64,000 nucleotides of DNA from Prosapia bicincta (GCA_036971475.1 JBAIZL010000006.1:61535898-61599897); one strand, 5' to 3'. Shown: positions 1 through 13,112, counted from the first letter of the stretch. Numbers and translations are program-made. The notes: generated from the letters alone by a model not told the origin.

Positions 1-318
1 TTGTTGATGTGGGTTTAACAGAACCTGTTTGATCATGTTGAATGTTAGACACAATTAATTGATGTTAAAGCTATTTATGTCCACTTCCAACCTGAGCTAC
101 TAGTTTACGCGTATACACTTTACTCATATTAATATATAAAAACTTGTCTATAGTAGCACTTACCTATTGTCTAAATAAGGAGAGACATTTCTCAACAAGT
201 AATTCCTACAATATACAAGTGTTTACATGTTAATATTACTTAAACTTTAAAGTCAAAATATTGTAACAGATAAAGTTTTACGTTATTGTTTCAAGTCTTT
301 CTATTACTCCATATTCTC

Positions 319-321
<3 letters not shown>
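1..321. other. AT-rich stretch, nothing recognised
   Basis: No ORF of note, no repeat copy and no RNA gene could be recognised here. Composition is that of AT-rich intergenic or intronic DNA. Confidence 0.5.

Positions 322-415
<94 letters not shown>
322..415. repeat. (TA)n microsatellite interrupted by AGGCCTA
   Basis: About 94 bp of alternating TA with a single central interruption containing GGCC. It sits directly beside the tail end of the reverse-oriented family D copy at 420-775, the same relative position where arrays occur in other copies of that family. Confidence 0.9.
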
Positions 416-417
<2 letters not shown>

Positions 418-419
418 CT

Positions 420-775
420 TGTTCAAATTTTCAATCGTTATTAAAATAATTTTTATTCATCCACTCAAGTTCAAATACATTTTCTTAAACTTGTAGTGGA
501 TGACAATTGATTAAATTTAGTTTTATATGGGAAAAAATGTTTTCACAAAAATGGCAAGGTATTCAATAAAGTTATTTCGTTCCATTTGGTTTAAAATAAG
601 TGATAACATGTGATTTCATAAAACAGCTGATTTTATGATTTAGGTTATGTGGTAAAAAAGCTGTTTTAACGCAAAGGTTATATTACTTTATTTATATTAA
701 TTGTAATTATTTATATTATATATAACTCAAATAAAATTTGTCTTTCTTGACCTAAGTAGGAATTTACTTTTGAAA
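420..775 (-). repeat. Dispersed repeat family D, reverse copy
   Basis: Unclassified dispersed repeat. Read on the minus strand it has the family's landmarks in order: a head related to CAATTCCTACTTAGGTC near 760, a CAGCTG-centred palindromic segment at about 600-690, and a tail with the stem-loop ATCCACT...AGTGGAT at about 456-505, ending at the (TA)n array. Other copies occur at 975, 19855, 22470, 30420, 31590, 38585 and 42890. No coding capacity was seen, so it is a non-autonomous element of unknown class. Confidence 0.6.
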
Positions 776-974
776 CAAATTTTTGTTTATAATACTTGTT
801 TTTAATTAAATACAAAATATTTGATGACTTATTTAGGATTTATTTTATAAAAATGTATATAATATTAAATACTGTGGTAAAACTTGTACAGGTCTACAAA
901 TGTTTAAACTCGACATGTTTTTAATTACATTTAGATAACCACTTAAAAAGGAAACGTGTCATACAAAAATTTTT

Positions 975-1574
975 AACGTCAATTCCTACCTAAATCAACA
1001 AAGAAAAGTTGTATATTAGTTTCTTTTTATTTTATAATTACAATTGATATAAACATGTACACATATAAGTTAAAATACCAATATCAAGTGGTTAAATAAA
1101 AAAACGTTGTTGGTTACTATTTATACGCTTTCTTTTTTTGTCGCTTGCATTGTGTTGTAGTTTCTTATCGCTTTCCTTTCGCATTGTCCGTTTGTGAAGC
1201 AATGTTCCATAACGTTAATTCAGTTTGTTTGTTTATTTTCTTCTTTTCACTAATTTTCAATCCTTGAGCATTATTTATTATACAGTGGGGCAATAATGGA
1301 CAATCCGATTAAGGCTAAGCAAAATTCATATACTTACTTGATAAATACACTTTTAGGTATTGGAAAGTTGACTCATTGCCAAAAGACTTTAAAGATGAAG
1401 ATACTCAGTCCGAATCAAATCTAAACCCCCAAAATATTTATAATTTAATTATTGAATAAATATTTGAAAAAAACTGAATTAACATCAATTGTCATTCCTT
1501 ACTAGATATAAAAATGTAATCGAACTTCAGCGGAAAAGAAAACTGTATTTTCTCAACGATTAAAAATTTGTATA

Positions 1575-1663
<89 letters not shown>

Positions 1664-1680
1664 GAGTTAATAGAAGGAAT
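975..1680 (+). repeat. Dispersed repeat family D copy with internal (TA)n
   Basis: A head match (CAATTCCTACCT at about 984) is followed at about 1445-1500 by the mid segment TATTTGAAAAAAACT. A pure (TA)n array follows at 1579-1661, and the conserved end word GTTAATAGAAGGAATT lies near 1667-1682. The piece between 1110 and 1440 matches no other copy seen in the window. Confidence 0.5.
1579..1661. repeat. (TA)n microsatellite
   Basis: About 41 uninterrupted TA repeats inside the tail of the family D copy. Confidence 0.9.
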
Positions 1681-1682
1681 TT

Positions 1683-2440
1683 AATAAAAAGTAATCGGAA
1701 TACTGGAGTTCTATGCGCATCAAGTTATTAATCTTTAATTTTCACAGCACGAAGCATAATACTCGTATAAGAGGTAACTTACTATAGTCCACTGCACGTA
1801 ATCGGGCGGGGTGATTGTTTAGCGCTGTATGGAACCAGCCTCGCGAGTTATGGTCGACAGTCGCTTACCTCTGAGCGAACAGGGCAACCCCCTGAGCAAC
1901 AATGCTTAATAATTGGCAACCCTGAGCAAACAGTGTTGCCTAGTTGTAGCGTCGGGCTGTCAGTCTAACGCTTGTCCGTGATCGTCTCCAGCCCATGTGG
2001 TAACGCTGAATTTTTTGCCACCCACCCGATTACGTGTAGTGGACCATACCAAAGTTCGCCCAGTGTTCCAGCTTTCCAATTGTGCGGTAGAAAGGTCTCC
2101 ATGTTAAAGGAGTTTTGCCTAATCTTAGCATTAAATGAGCCGTCATGGATCAGGACTGGTATGTTATTGTTAATGCTCCTTAATATAAGATGATTAAAGT
2201 GTGAACAATTGTAGATGTCGGGTTCAAACCCCAGTAGCACTAATAGAATTTCTAGGTGATTTCTCAGCCTCCAGAAAACTCAGCCCCATTGAATATGAAA
2301 GTGAGTACAGTATAGGCGGCTGAAGTAAAATGCAGGTAGTGTTTGGCAAGTATGGTAAGCTTCTACCCTATCTATCAATCTACGTCAGTGGTATTAAGAT
2401 ATTTTTATTAATGTTAAACTTATGTTAACACAATTTATGT
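1683..2440. other. Unassigned, slightly GC-richer stretch
   Basis: GC content rises relative to both flanks. A 91-codon frame is open on the minus strand at 1965-2240, but its product is not recognised and it has no motif. A sequence resembling an RNA polymerase III B box (GGTTCAAACCCC) lies at 2221-2232, but no convincing A box was found upstream. It could be an old, unrecognised mobile element. Confidence 0.3.
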
Positions 2441-2454
2441 ATTTTTTGTTACAG

Positions 2455-2590
2455 AATCAACAGCTGCTCAAATGAGATCCTTAGAAAAGACAAAAAAAGT
2501 AATATTTTGTAAATTATATAAATACCTTGTATACACAGTTGATTTATTTATGTATATGTAAAATAAATAAATATAATTTTAACAAACAAA
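2455..2590 (+). other. Possible terminal exon of an upstream gene
   Basis: A polypyrimidine stretch ending in TTTTTTGTTACAG gives a good splice acceptor at 2454. The following sequence closes in all three frames within about 105 bp, and overlapping AATAAA signals lie at about 2562-2571. In one frame the first codons read NQQLLK-stop. Length and signals suit a short last exon plus 3'UTR, but the rest of such a gene would lie to the left of the window, and chance is quite possible in AT-rich DNA. Confidence 0.25.
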
Positions 2591-2667
2591 TCCTAATATT
2601 CTTTTCTTGTAAACAACAATAAGTTATTAAAACGTAAATACCAACTCAATAAACAGTATCGAGTGTT

Positions 2668-4150
<1,483 letters not shown>

Positions 4151-4155
4151 TATAT

Positions 4156-4368
4156 AAAGAACAAAAGTCTAAATACAAATACAAGAATTATAATTGAATT
4201 TACAATTCAAAGCTTTTCGTTGGCTAACAATACCAACATCATCAGGAATATTAAATAATTGAATTGTTTAATATTCCTGATGATGTTGGTACTATTAGCC
4301 AACGAAAAGCTTTGAATTGTAAATTCAATTAAAATTCTTGTATTTGTATTTAGACTTTTGTTCTTTAT
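4156..4368. mobile_element. Foldback: two Penelope-like tails in inverted orientation
   Basis: Two arms of roughly 100 bp are near-perfect reverse complements around a short AT-rich centre (about 4250-4268). Each arm carries a hairpin motif starting CTGATGATG and ending CCAACGAAAAGC (plus strand 4277-4310, minus strand 4245-4212). The same tail lies just downstream of a Penelope-like endonuclease frame on the minus strand at about 15980-16020, which identifies this foldback as a dimer of that element's 3' end. It has no coding sequence. Confidence 0.7.
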
Positions 4369-4507
4369 TAATACACAAGAAAACATACTGCGATATATAT
4401 ATATATATATAATTATTATTATTACTAAAACTCGGAGGGACCTTATCGGTGTAGAGCACTTAGCTGTAGCCTTTGTACTCTCTTCCCATCCCTACCACAG
4501 GATTAGC

Positions 4508-7500
4508 TTAGTGGATATCTACCTCTTTGCAGAAATCAAGTATCCACCTGATGCTAGATCTTCTGATATCCTCTGGTGTACATACCTGCCAGCCAAACCA
4601 CTTTCTCCTTGCAGCTCCCAAAGCAGGACACTCACAGAGTACGTGGATTGGGCTTTCCTCTTGGTCCTCGTCGCATCTCTTGCATACAGGGGACCTAGAT
4701 TTTCCAATTTTGTATTGGAACCCCCTCAGATTCCCATGGCCTGTAACCAGCTCTACAGTAGCTCTGAGTTGATGTCTACTTAAGGAGAGTAGTTCTTTGC
4801 CCCCCACATCTCCTGAGTAACCCCACAGTACCTTGGATTTGTTACACTCCAAGGTTACATTTCATTCTTCCCTGCACAACCTGTCTATATGTGCCATGAT
4901 CCTCTTGCGCCCCTCCCGAGGCGGCATGCCCACTGCCCTCAGCAACGGTCCTTGGGTTATACACCCTTGTTTTGCTAAGGCGTCAGCTCTCTCATTCCCT
5001 ATCCAGCCAGAATGTCCTGGAATCCAGGTTAGGTTGAGTGAATTATGCTTACTCAGCTCTGCTAAAGAAGCCATAGTCTCAGCCACCAACCTAGAGCTGG
5101 TACTAGCCTTACCTAAAGCCTTCAGAGCTGCCTGACTGTCCGAGCAAATCCAGATGGTCTTGCCCCTCCTGCCAGACCCTATTATTTCCTCAGCACATAG
5201 TTTGATCGCGAGCACCTCCCCCTGGAAGACAGAGTTGTAGTCCTCCAGGCGATGACAAAATCTGTCTTGGTGTCTCGGTCTACTAAATCCTGCTCCCACT
5301 CCTTCCTTCATCTTGGACCCATCGGTGAACCAGATTTCACCATGTCTGGGTCTATACTCCGCCCTCTCTTGCAGGAATAAGGATTTTGTAGTTTCCTTTT
5401 TCCCTTTTAAGAGACAGTATCTTATCCTGAGGTTCTATCCAGAGCTCCTTCAGTGAATCCCCAAATAGCTCTTTATGAAGTTTGCTACATGTCTTCCACT
5501 GCCCAGTGCAGCTTAGCCGGTATGCAGTTTTCATTGCCTCCATCCTAATTTGAAGACTCAAGGATGGAAAACCCAACATAACCCTCATGGCCGCACATGG
5601 TGTGCTTCTCTTTGTATCGGTTATGCCTCTAAGGAAGAGCCCCTGCGCGCGGTCCAGTATTCTTTTACTTGTTTCTTTCTGTGCCCTGTCCCACCAGACG
5701 ATAGAGGCAAAGACCAACCTCGGCACCACAATGGCGGAATAAATCCAGTTCATTTGACGTGGACCCAAACCCCATCTCGTGCCTATTGCTCCTCTGCATT
5801 GCCAGAACGTAGCTATGGCTTTTTTGCACTTATCCTCCAAATGCTCACGCCAGAGTAGCTTCCTATCCAGAATAACTCCCAGATATTTAGCACTCTCAAC
5901 GTAGCTTATTTTAGTATTACCAACTTCCATCATCTCCAGCGATTTAGGTTTATATCGCCTAGTGAAGATGAGTGCCACAGATTTCTCTCCTTGAATGCAT
6001 AGTGCATTCTCCCTGCACCATGCTTCTGTTACCTTGAGTGCCTCTTGAAGCAGGTCTTTGAGGACCTCTTCAAATGGTCCCCTAACAAGGATAGCTATGT
6101 CATCCGCATATCCTACCACCTTGACACCCATTCCACTGAGTGTCCTTAGTAGGCCGTCCACGACAAGGCTCCACAGCAAAGGGGATAACACTCCACCCTG
6201 CGGGCAGCCCTCCGAGACCATCCCATTTATCGTGCACCCCATCCAGGATGCAGTGCTTATCCGGTTTTCCAAGGAACTCATAATCCAATTTATAATTCCA
6301 TCCGAAATCCCATGATCCATAGCTGCTCTCTTGATGGCCAGTCTAGAGGTACTATTAAAAGCCCCCTCCACATCAAGAAAAGCCCCAATACATATTCCCT
6401 TGTTGTTGATCTGACCCTTAATAAAGTCTAAGACCGACAACAGCGCAGTCTCCACTGACCTACCGGTTCGGTAGGCGTGTTGGTCCTGATGAAGCGGATA
6501 CTGCTTCAAAGGTCCTGCTTCAAATAGTAGTCCACCAGCCTTTCCAATGCCTTTAACAAGAAAGATGTGAGGCTGATAGGTCTGAAGTCCTTTACCTGTG
6601 TGTAACCTTTCCTCCCCGGTTTGGGGATAAAGATAACCTTCGTTTTGAGCCACTGCCCAGGCGTGTAACCCAAGGCAACACAGCCTCTGAGTAATCCTGT
6701 CAGTGGCCCTATTATTTCCTCCAAGCAATTTTGTAGTAGTGCTGGAGTAATGTTATCTAATCCAGGCGCTTTAAAAGGCTCAAAAGACAGAATTGCCTCT
6801 CTCACCTTTTGCGCTGGATCACCTGCCCAGCAATATTCCAGTTTGCCCTTAGCCCAGTATGTCGGAGGTTTTGAGCACCGTCCCCCACCGGTCTAATATC
6901 GGGAAAACTGTTCCTCATAAGCAGACGCAGTGTTTCCTCCGGGGTGTCAGTAAAGCTACCATCAGTCTTCTTGACAAACTTAAGCTCTCCCCTCGGTCCA
7001 CCTGCTAACACCTTAAACAGTCTAGCAGTGTCACTCAGTGTGCTTGTCTCTGAGCACCACTTTTCCCAAGAAGCACGTTTAACCTCTTTAATAAGATTTT
7101 TATAGAGACCCTGGCTGTCTTTATATGCCTGCCAGGTCTCCGCCGTTTTCTTCTTCTTTGCCCTATTAAAGAGCCTTCTAGTCTCTTTCCGTCTTGCCTC
7201 TAACTCGCTGTTCCACTTGAGCTTACCACGCCCAGTGTTTATCCGCGAGAGAGGGCAATTTTCCTCAAACGACGTGGAAATTGCAGTCCTGATGTAGGCC
7301 TCAGTATTTTCCAGTTCGTTTGATGTACCATATTTACCACGGAAGTCAGACATCCGCCTCCTCACCGAGGACTTAAAACCTTCCCAGTTTGTCCTTCTCG
7401 GGTTCCTAAACCACACCACAAGGGGAACCACTCCCCTCATTGTAGCAGTGATGATCCGGTGATCAGACATGGAGGGCTCATCCGAAACCTGCCAGTCATG

Positions 7501-8115
7501 CACCCACCTTACCATTTGTCTATTACAGAAGGTGATATCTAGAACCTCCCTTCTGTTTGAAGTGACAAATGTTGGCTCGGCACCTGTGTTTAAAACCACA
7601 AGGTTTTCTTCAATCAAGAAGGCTAGGAGCTCCTCACCTCGCTCATTTGTGTCTGTGCTGCCCCACACCTCATTATGAGCATTGGCATCACAGCCCACTA
7701 AGATTCCTATATTCCTCTCCCTGCAGTACCGAACTAACTTACGTAATTCTGCAGGGGGCGATTCTCTATTGTGTGCGCAGTAAGTGGAGGCCACGATGAA
7801 CTCCCTGCTCCCACTTACCTCGCCCTTGCCTCGAATTCTAACCACCGCAAGGTCTTTAGTTGAGAATTCTTGAATCAGCGTGGCTTCTAGTCCTCCGACT
7901 ATCACACATGCTCTGTGCCCCTCATGTTCCCCACTTGCGTAGGTGCGCCCAGCTGCAGTCAGACCCCTTATACGGTTCCTGACCAGCCACGGTTCTTGCA
8001 CTAGCGCAAGCGCTGGTAATGTGTGCTTCACATTTAAGCACCTGGTTAGGACCACCGAGGCGCTTTTACTGTGATGCAAGTTGATTTGCAGGATCATTGC
8101 TCGAGGGTCAGCCAT
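4508..8115 (-). pseudogene. LINE ORF2: endonuclease, RT, RNase H, zinc finger, broken
   Basis: ORF2 can start at the ATG at 8115 or 8097 (MILQINLHHSKSAS). The endonuclease domain spans about 8097-7440, with VQEPW, GCDANAHNEVWGS and SDHRIITA as landmarks. RT motifs follow in two frames: KAPGLDNITP and FRPISLTSF at 6805-6506, then GAFLDVEGAFN, GCPQGGVLSPLLW and the catalytic GYADDIAIL at 6510-6040. RNase H (5345-4960) keeps its four acidic residues in FTDGSK, FQGE, SDSQAA and ERADALA. The C-terminal finger reads CKRC...HVLCEC at about 4670-4600. Frameshifts lie near 6805, 6510, 5355 and 4860, so no functional protein is made. Confidence 0.88.
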
Positions 8116-9133
8116 CTCCAACTGACCCCTACGCCTTCTCCTGATTCTCTCTCTCTCGCCCTTCTCTTCCAGGTCCTTAGAGTCCCACTTAAAAGTGACC
8201 TCTGCAGTCCCCAGGAAGGCTTTCCCATCTCTTGCCTTTAATAATCTGGCCGATGCCTCATCCAATCCTAGGCAGAGGAGGCTTGCAGGTCCCCGCTCAA
8301 TGCACTGTAGGATCTTCCACTTCGAAGTGTCAATTTCTGGGTTTTACATCCCGATGAACTTGACCAGCTGAGTGGCCTCCCTTTTTGGTGGTGATACTAG
8401 CACCGTCACTTTCACCCTTTTGATCAGTTCATCAGACAGTACTAGCCTTGCCTGAGTCCCGTCCTCGAGCTTAACTGACGGTACCACTTCTCTCAGCCAT
8501 TTTGCCGATTCCTCCTCAGCACAAATAAACTCCATCCCTTAGGTGAGTGTCTCTGAACCGCGGAACAAAACCTCCACTAGGAGTGTCCAGAATCAGGTCC
8601 ATGACGGTGCCCTTAAGGTGGTCGAACGCCGCCATCTCCATCCTCACGCCTACACTATCCCCAAAGATCACAAGAACCCTCGGAAGGTTGGCGGAGATCG
8701 CCGAGAAAGACGGCCCTCCCGACCAAGCAGGCCTAGACCTCTTGACCTCCGACTCTGGAGTAGGATTAGAAGTACTCCTTTCCTTCCATTTCCTCTCTCT
8801 CTTTTGTCGTACTAAAGTCCTACCTGATCCACTGGCTTCCGGGACGACAGGGCGGGTTCTAGCCCCAGCCTCCGTCAAACCCTTCCGCTGCCCGGATCGG
8901 TGTTTCCTCAAAGGGGGTGGCGGTGGTTCTCTGCCCTCCGCCTCCGCCTTCTTTGCTTCCTCATGGTAGGAAAGCCAGAGTGCTTTCCTCCTTTGTGCAC
9001 CACTCATTCTTCCTGTTGCCTTCGCAGCTGGATTTCCATCTGTCTCTACGGGGGCCGAAGGCACCTCCATAGGAACAGATTTGTCGGTAGGTTCTAAGCC
9101 CTGACCAGTTAAATTTATTTTTTTCTCTGCCAT
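8116..9133 (-). pseudogene. LINE ORF1 (gag-like, DUF4780-type), broken
   Basis: The natural start is the ATG at 9133 (protein begins MAEKKINLTG); an earlier in-frame GTG is less likely. The N-terminal half is low-complexity and basic (Pro, Arg and Lys rich). It is followed by the segment PRVLVIFGDSVGVRMEM, then a frameshift near 8520-8535. The C-terminal half (EEESAKWLREVVPSV, then NPEIDTSKWK and LDEASARLLKARDGK) matches the DUF4780 layout found in ORF1 of insect LINEs. It is interrupted at about 8343 by TAA where the family normally has Gln, consistent with a CAA-to-TAA change. No CCHC zinc knuckles are visible. The tail of this domain reads in frame into ORF2 without a stop. Confidence 0.7.
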
Positions 9134-9586
9134 GTGTGTTCCCACGAGCAGCTAGGGAAATAAAGGTCCGCCGCCGCAGAGCCCCGCTTACGGCGGTAAG
9201 GCGACTTAAGTACTCAGGGGTGGCGCCAGGTGCCCCTGAGGCTCCGTTAAAGACCCTCCTTACCCTGAGGGCCACGAATCTACATCGGCACGGATCGCAT
9301 AACACCTTCAGATCGGGGGTGTAAGTGCCCATCCAGACCACCAACCTGGATGAGGGGTGCTTCTTGGTTGCCGCCCGCAAGGGAAGGGCAGGGCGAGAGC
9401 CGGGCAGATAACAACCCTTCAGGTGCTAGGACTGGCCCCTTTTTTTTGAGCCGCCTTCATGCACTCACACAAATGCCTGGACTTCCCGTTTATAGGGAGC
9501 CACATACGTACAGCTCCGCTCCACCCGTCCCCCACGCCCGGATTAAGCCTCTCCACCACGTCAAGGTCATGCAGCCCATAGGAGAG

Positions 9587-9587
<1 letters not shown>

Positions 9588-9661
<74 letters not shown>
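9588..9661. repeat. (TA)n-(GA)n-(G)n microsatellite
   Basis: About 23 TA repeats, about 10 GA repeats and a G run follow each other directly. This forms the 5' flank of the minus-strand LINE. A shorter TA run (about 4394-4411) flanks its 3' end, so the element may have inserted into an existing TA array. Confidence 0.9.
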
Positions 9662-10250
<589 letters not shown>

Positions 10251-10746
10251 ATATTAAAAATTTTATATTTAGGTCTGTATATATATTTATAATAATAATT
10301 TATATATATTAGCTATCAATTTTTTTAAGATATATGTACAAGGCTCGATAAGAGGCTATCACTGTAGGATAGCAATATTACTTGTAGGATGAAACATATA
10401 TAGCATCTTCTATATATATAATTTCGTAAGCCTAATTTTGAGAGAAAAATTGTGGGAGCTTGGAAGATCATACAGAGCTGGGAGATGCCTCAAATTAAAG
10501 GTATTAATACGAAAGAGAGTGGGAAAATATAGATTTTTTCAATTTACAACATTTATAAGGTTTTGAGGAACTTAAAATACCCAAAATCTCCATAAGAAAT
10601 ACATTGCAATGAATAACAGCTGAGTATAGTTTTCAAATATTTCAGCTGAGTACATGTGAGAAACAGCTGTACAAATATTATGTGAAAAACAGCTGAGTAC
10701 AAATATTTTAACAATATTAAAGTTTAATTAGAAATATGAACTTTGG
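10251..10746. other. Unassigned sequence upstream of helicase relic
   Basis: CAGCTG words recur at 10618-10700, spaced about 30 bp apart, within a short degenerate direct repeat (AACAGCTGAGTA). No coding sequence was recognised, although more decayed helicase sequence could be hidden here. Confidence 0.3.
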
Positions 10747-11148
10747 ATCAGGTGTAGTTAATGGAGTACGTCTAGTCGTGCTAAATATGTTTGACAAGTG
10801 TATTAAATTAGAAATAAACAATTGTTCTGGAAAAACAAAACATATTTTTACCAAGAATTATATTAATATCAACAGAACCTAACATGTCATTTCAAATGAA
10901 AAGGAACCAAATTCCTTTAAAACTTGCATTTTCCATAACTATAAATAAGGCTCAGGGTCAAACATTCCTAAGAGCAGGGCTTTATTTGACCAACCCTGTT
11001 TTTTACTCATAGTCAACTTTATGTTGCACTAAGTCGAGTAAAATCTCAAGATGGATTAAAGATACATATTGATACTAGGATTGGTCTAAAAAACCAAATT
11101 GAAAACTCATTTACAAAAATTATAGTTTATAAGAAAACTTTGTTATGA
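10747..11148 (+). pseudogene. Helitron Pif1-like helicase, C-terminal relic
   Basis: Translation in three frames gives consecutive pieces of the C-terminal part of a Helitron Rep-helicase. NGVRLVVLNMFDK is at about 10760, IFLPRIILISTEPN then IPLKLAFSITINKAQGQTF at about 10845-10970, and HSQLYVALSRVKSQDGLKI then the usual end TKIIVYKKTLL-stop at about 11008-11148. The last includes the conserved S-R-V of the final helicase motif. Frameshifts lie near 10840 and 11005. The N-terminal Rep (HUH) domain and the Walker motifs are absent. Recognition rests on the order of these family-typical phrases. Confidence 0.8.
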
Positions 11149-11339
11149 AGAACTTGAATTATATTAAATTTAATTTGTATTTAAAAAATAAAATTACGAT
11201 ACAAAAGTTTAAAATTTGTTTCATAAGAATATTTGCTCCTACAAGCCCCTAGTATTATATAAATATTTATATTAAGTTTACGTTAAATAAAAATTTCTGA
11301 TGTTTAATTGATGTAAACAGCTTCAGTTTCACGCTCGGA

Positions 11340-11446
11340 TTGTACTTCTTGACTAAATATAAATTTCAGGGGACGCAACCTACTCAGTAATCTCAGTGAT
11401 ATAAAAGGGGGCACAGAGCCTGAAAGTTTGAGAACCCCAGTTATAA
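11340..11446 (-). repeat. Possible hAT-type terminus remnant
   Basis: On the minus strand the segment begins with CTGGGGTTCTCAAACTTTC and continues into a C-rich run, which resembles the terminal inverted repeat of hAT elements. Only one end was seen and no transposase. Confidence 0.3.
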
Positions 11447-12217
11447 AGCAACACAAGGTAACATATTGCCAACCGCCTTGATTTCACTTTTACATAACTT
11501 AATTATTGTTACAGATTTAATTCTTGGAATGTTGCGCTGAAATCAGACGCCATTTGCAAAACAATAAACAAGGTAATAAAAGTACAGCGTAAACATGTTT
11601 TTACACCCTCTGGCGCCTAGGGGAAGTATTGATTGGACAAGTTGAACTGTTTTTGTCAAACAGACACGATAGGGAAATCACTTGTAACTATTGCTCTGAA
11701 ATAAATTAATTTAAACATTCATGTCTCTCAAACAGTTTATTAGCTCTTTCGAAAGCAGAGTGTGTAGTCATATTTAAGTCACGTAAATTTACATTACAAT
11801 AGTAGCAGGTTTACTTTTTATTTTAAAATATAAACAAAATATTAGCAGCCTTCTTTTGGAAAAAAAATACAAATACATATTACCTTCGGTAATCCTATTT
11901 GGTCAAAACTATAAGTTAACAAAGCCTAGTTTGAAATTTATCTCAACCTAAAGCTTTTTGTTAAAGGTACTCCAGGAAAATGAAATAAGAATGTGTGCAA
12001 AAAGAGAGACACATTAGGATGATCGATTGTATTTTTCTCATTGGTTATTACAGTTTTCTAATCATTAACTACAGATTAATGAATATTAGTTACTGTTCAT
12101 CACTAAATTCTTATCGATTATCAACAGTTATGTGAAAAGAATATTCAAGTCAGAAGAATATTCCTATTTAGGTCAGTATAGAAATATTTTATGTTAGTTA
12201 CCTTTAATTAAGTAATT

Positions 12218-12221
<4 letters not shown>
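11447..12221. other. AT-rich sequence, nothing recognised
   Basis: No coding frame, foldback or tandem repeat was recognised. A segment near 11600 (CTCTGGCGCCTAGG) is locally GC-rich but unassigned. Confidence 0.4.

Positions 12222-12290
<69 letters not shown>
12222..12290. repeat. (TA)n microsatellite
   Basis: About 34 uninterrupted TA repeats, ahead of a partial family D copy. Confidence 0.9.
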
Positions 12291-12292
<2 letters not shown>

Positions 12293-12299
12293 AGGCGGT

Positions 12300-12530
12300 T
12301 ACAAATGATACAATCAATATTGAGTGACAAAATTGAAAAACATATTTATTACAATTAATTATAGTATTAATATTTGAAACAATTGTTTTACCATCAAGGT
12401 CATCCACTACAAGTTTAAAACATGTATTTGAACTTTAGTGGATGAATAAAACTTATTTTATTAACGATTGAATATTTTTACAAAATATGTAGGGAGTGTG
12501 TGAACTGGTAGAAGGAATTGTAAAATAATA
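12300..12530 (+). repeat. Dispersed repeat family D, partial copy (tail half)
   Basis: Contains the stem-loop CATCCACTACAAG...TTAGTGGATGAATAAAA at about 12400-12450, the following ATTTTATTAACGATTG, and the conserved end word GGGAGTGTGTGAAC...AGAAGGAATTG at about 12491-12520. The head is missing. Confidence 0.55.
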
Positions 12531-12923
12531 ACTTTGCCTTATCTATTAGTAACTTATATCTCATTATCGATTATTAATGATCAATATTCACATAATAAAT
12601 ACACAAAAACCTCTTAACCACAAACTTTCTTTAATTTACCCTTATTTACATTTCAGTTACAAAGTAACCATCCTCAGAGGGATAACATACAAAGACTGAT
12701 TAACGTTAGAAAAATACCTTATTTATAATCTACAGAACTAGTCACTCCCACTCCGACCTCCGTGGCCCCACCTGTTAAACAAGGCGTAGCCACGCCCATC
12801 GAGTGAAAGCAAGATATCTTACGTCAACTTACTAAAATATAAATTTAAAATACAATAAATACATAATTAAAATTGTTTTTTGAAATTATAACCAACACAA
12901 AATTTAATATAAAAATCATAATC

Positions 12924-13101
12924 CTATTTAACAAATGAATATATAATTGAATGAGGAATAGGACCTCTATCAGAATTTAATAAATTCTCAGGTTTATGTT
13001 TACTAATTTTTAAACTTTCGAAACTATTTAACAACTTATTAGTTCTAACATTCTTAATTAACGTGACATTATTAACATCTAGATTGTAATTGGTCTCTAA
13101 A
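12924..13101 (-). pseudogene. Penelope-like endonuclease C-terminal fragment (left arm)
   Basis: Encodes about 58 residues (LETNYNLDVNN... to ...IIYSFVK-stop) nearly identical to the C-terminus of the plus-strand frame at 13113-13694. The GIY-YIG catalytic core is not included. The apparent extension of the frame to 13163 is a reading of the opposite strand of the right-hand copy and is not real coding sequence. Confidence 0.75.
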
Positions 13102-13112
13102 AAAGTACAGCA

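Larger units (their letters stand above)
4412..9589 (-). mobile_element. Non-LTR retrotransposon (LINE) with RNase H, broken
   Basis: A nearly complete LINE on the minus strand. In its own 5'-to-3' order it has a GC-rich 5' leader (about 9589-9134), an ORF1 with a DUF4780-like domain, then ORF2 with an AP-type endonuclease, reverse transcriptase, RNase H and a terminal Cys-His finger. Its 3' end is a short (TAA)n tail (4412-4425), as in I-type elements. GC content is far above the surroundings. Several frameshifts and one ORF1 stop make it non-functional. The RNase H domain points to the I/LOA/R1-related groups, but the clade was not settled. TA repeats abut both ends, so a target-site duplication cannot be read. 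Confidence 0.92.

Noticed and set aside
2221..2232. B-box-like GGTTCAAACCCC suggesting a tRNA gene
   Set aside because: No A box at the right distance and no cloverleaf could be drawn.
1965..2240. 91-codon minus-strand frame
   Set aside because: The product is not recognised, has no domain and sits in unassigned sequence. Kept only as a note.
4358..8969. Plus-strand frames across the LINE (for example 4358-4783, 5550-5858, 8547-8969)
   Set aside because: They are antisense shadows of the minus-strand LINE, which carries all recognisable motifs.
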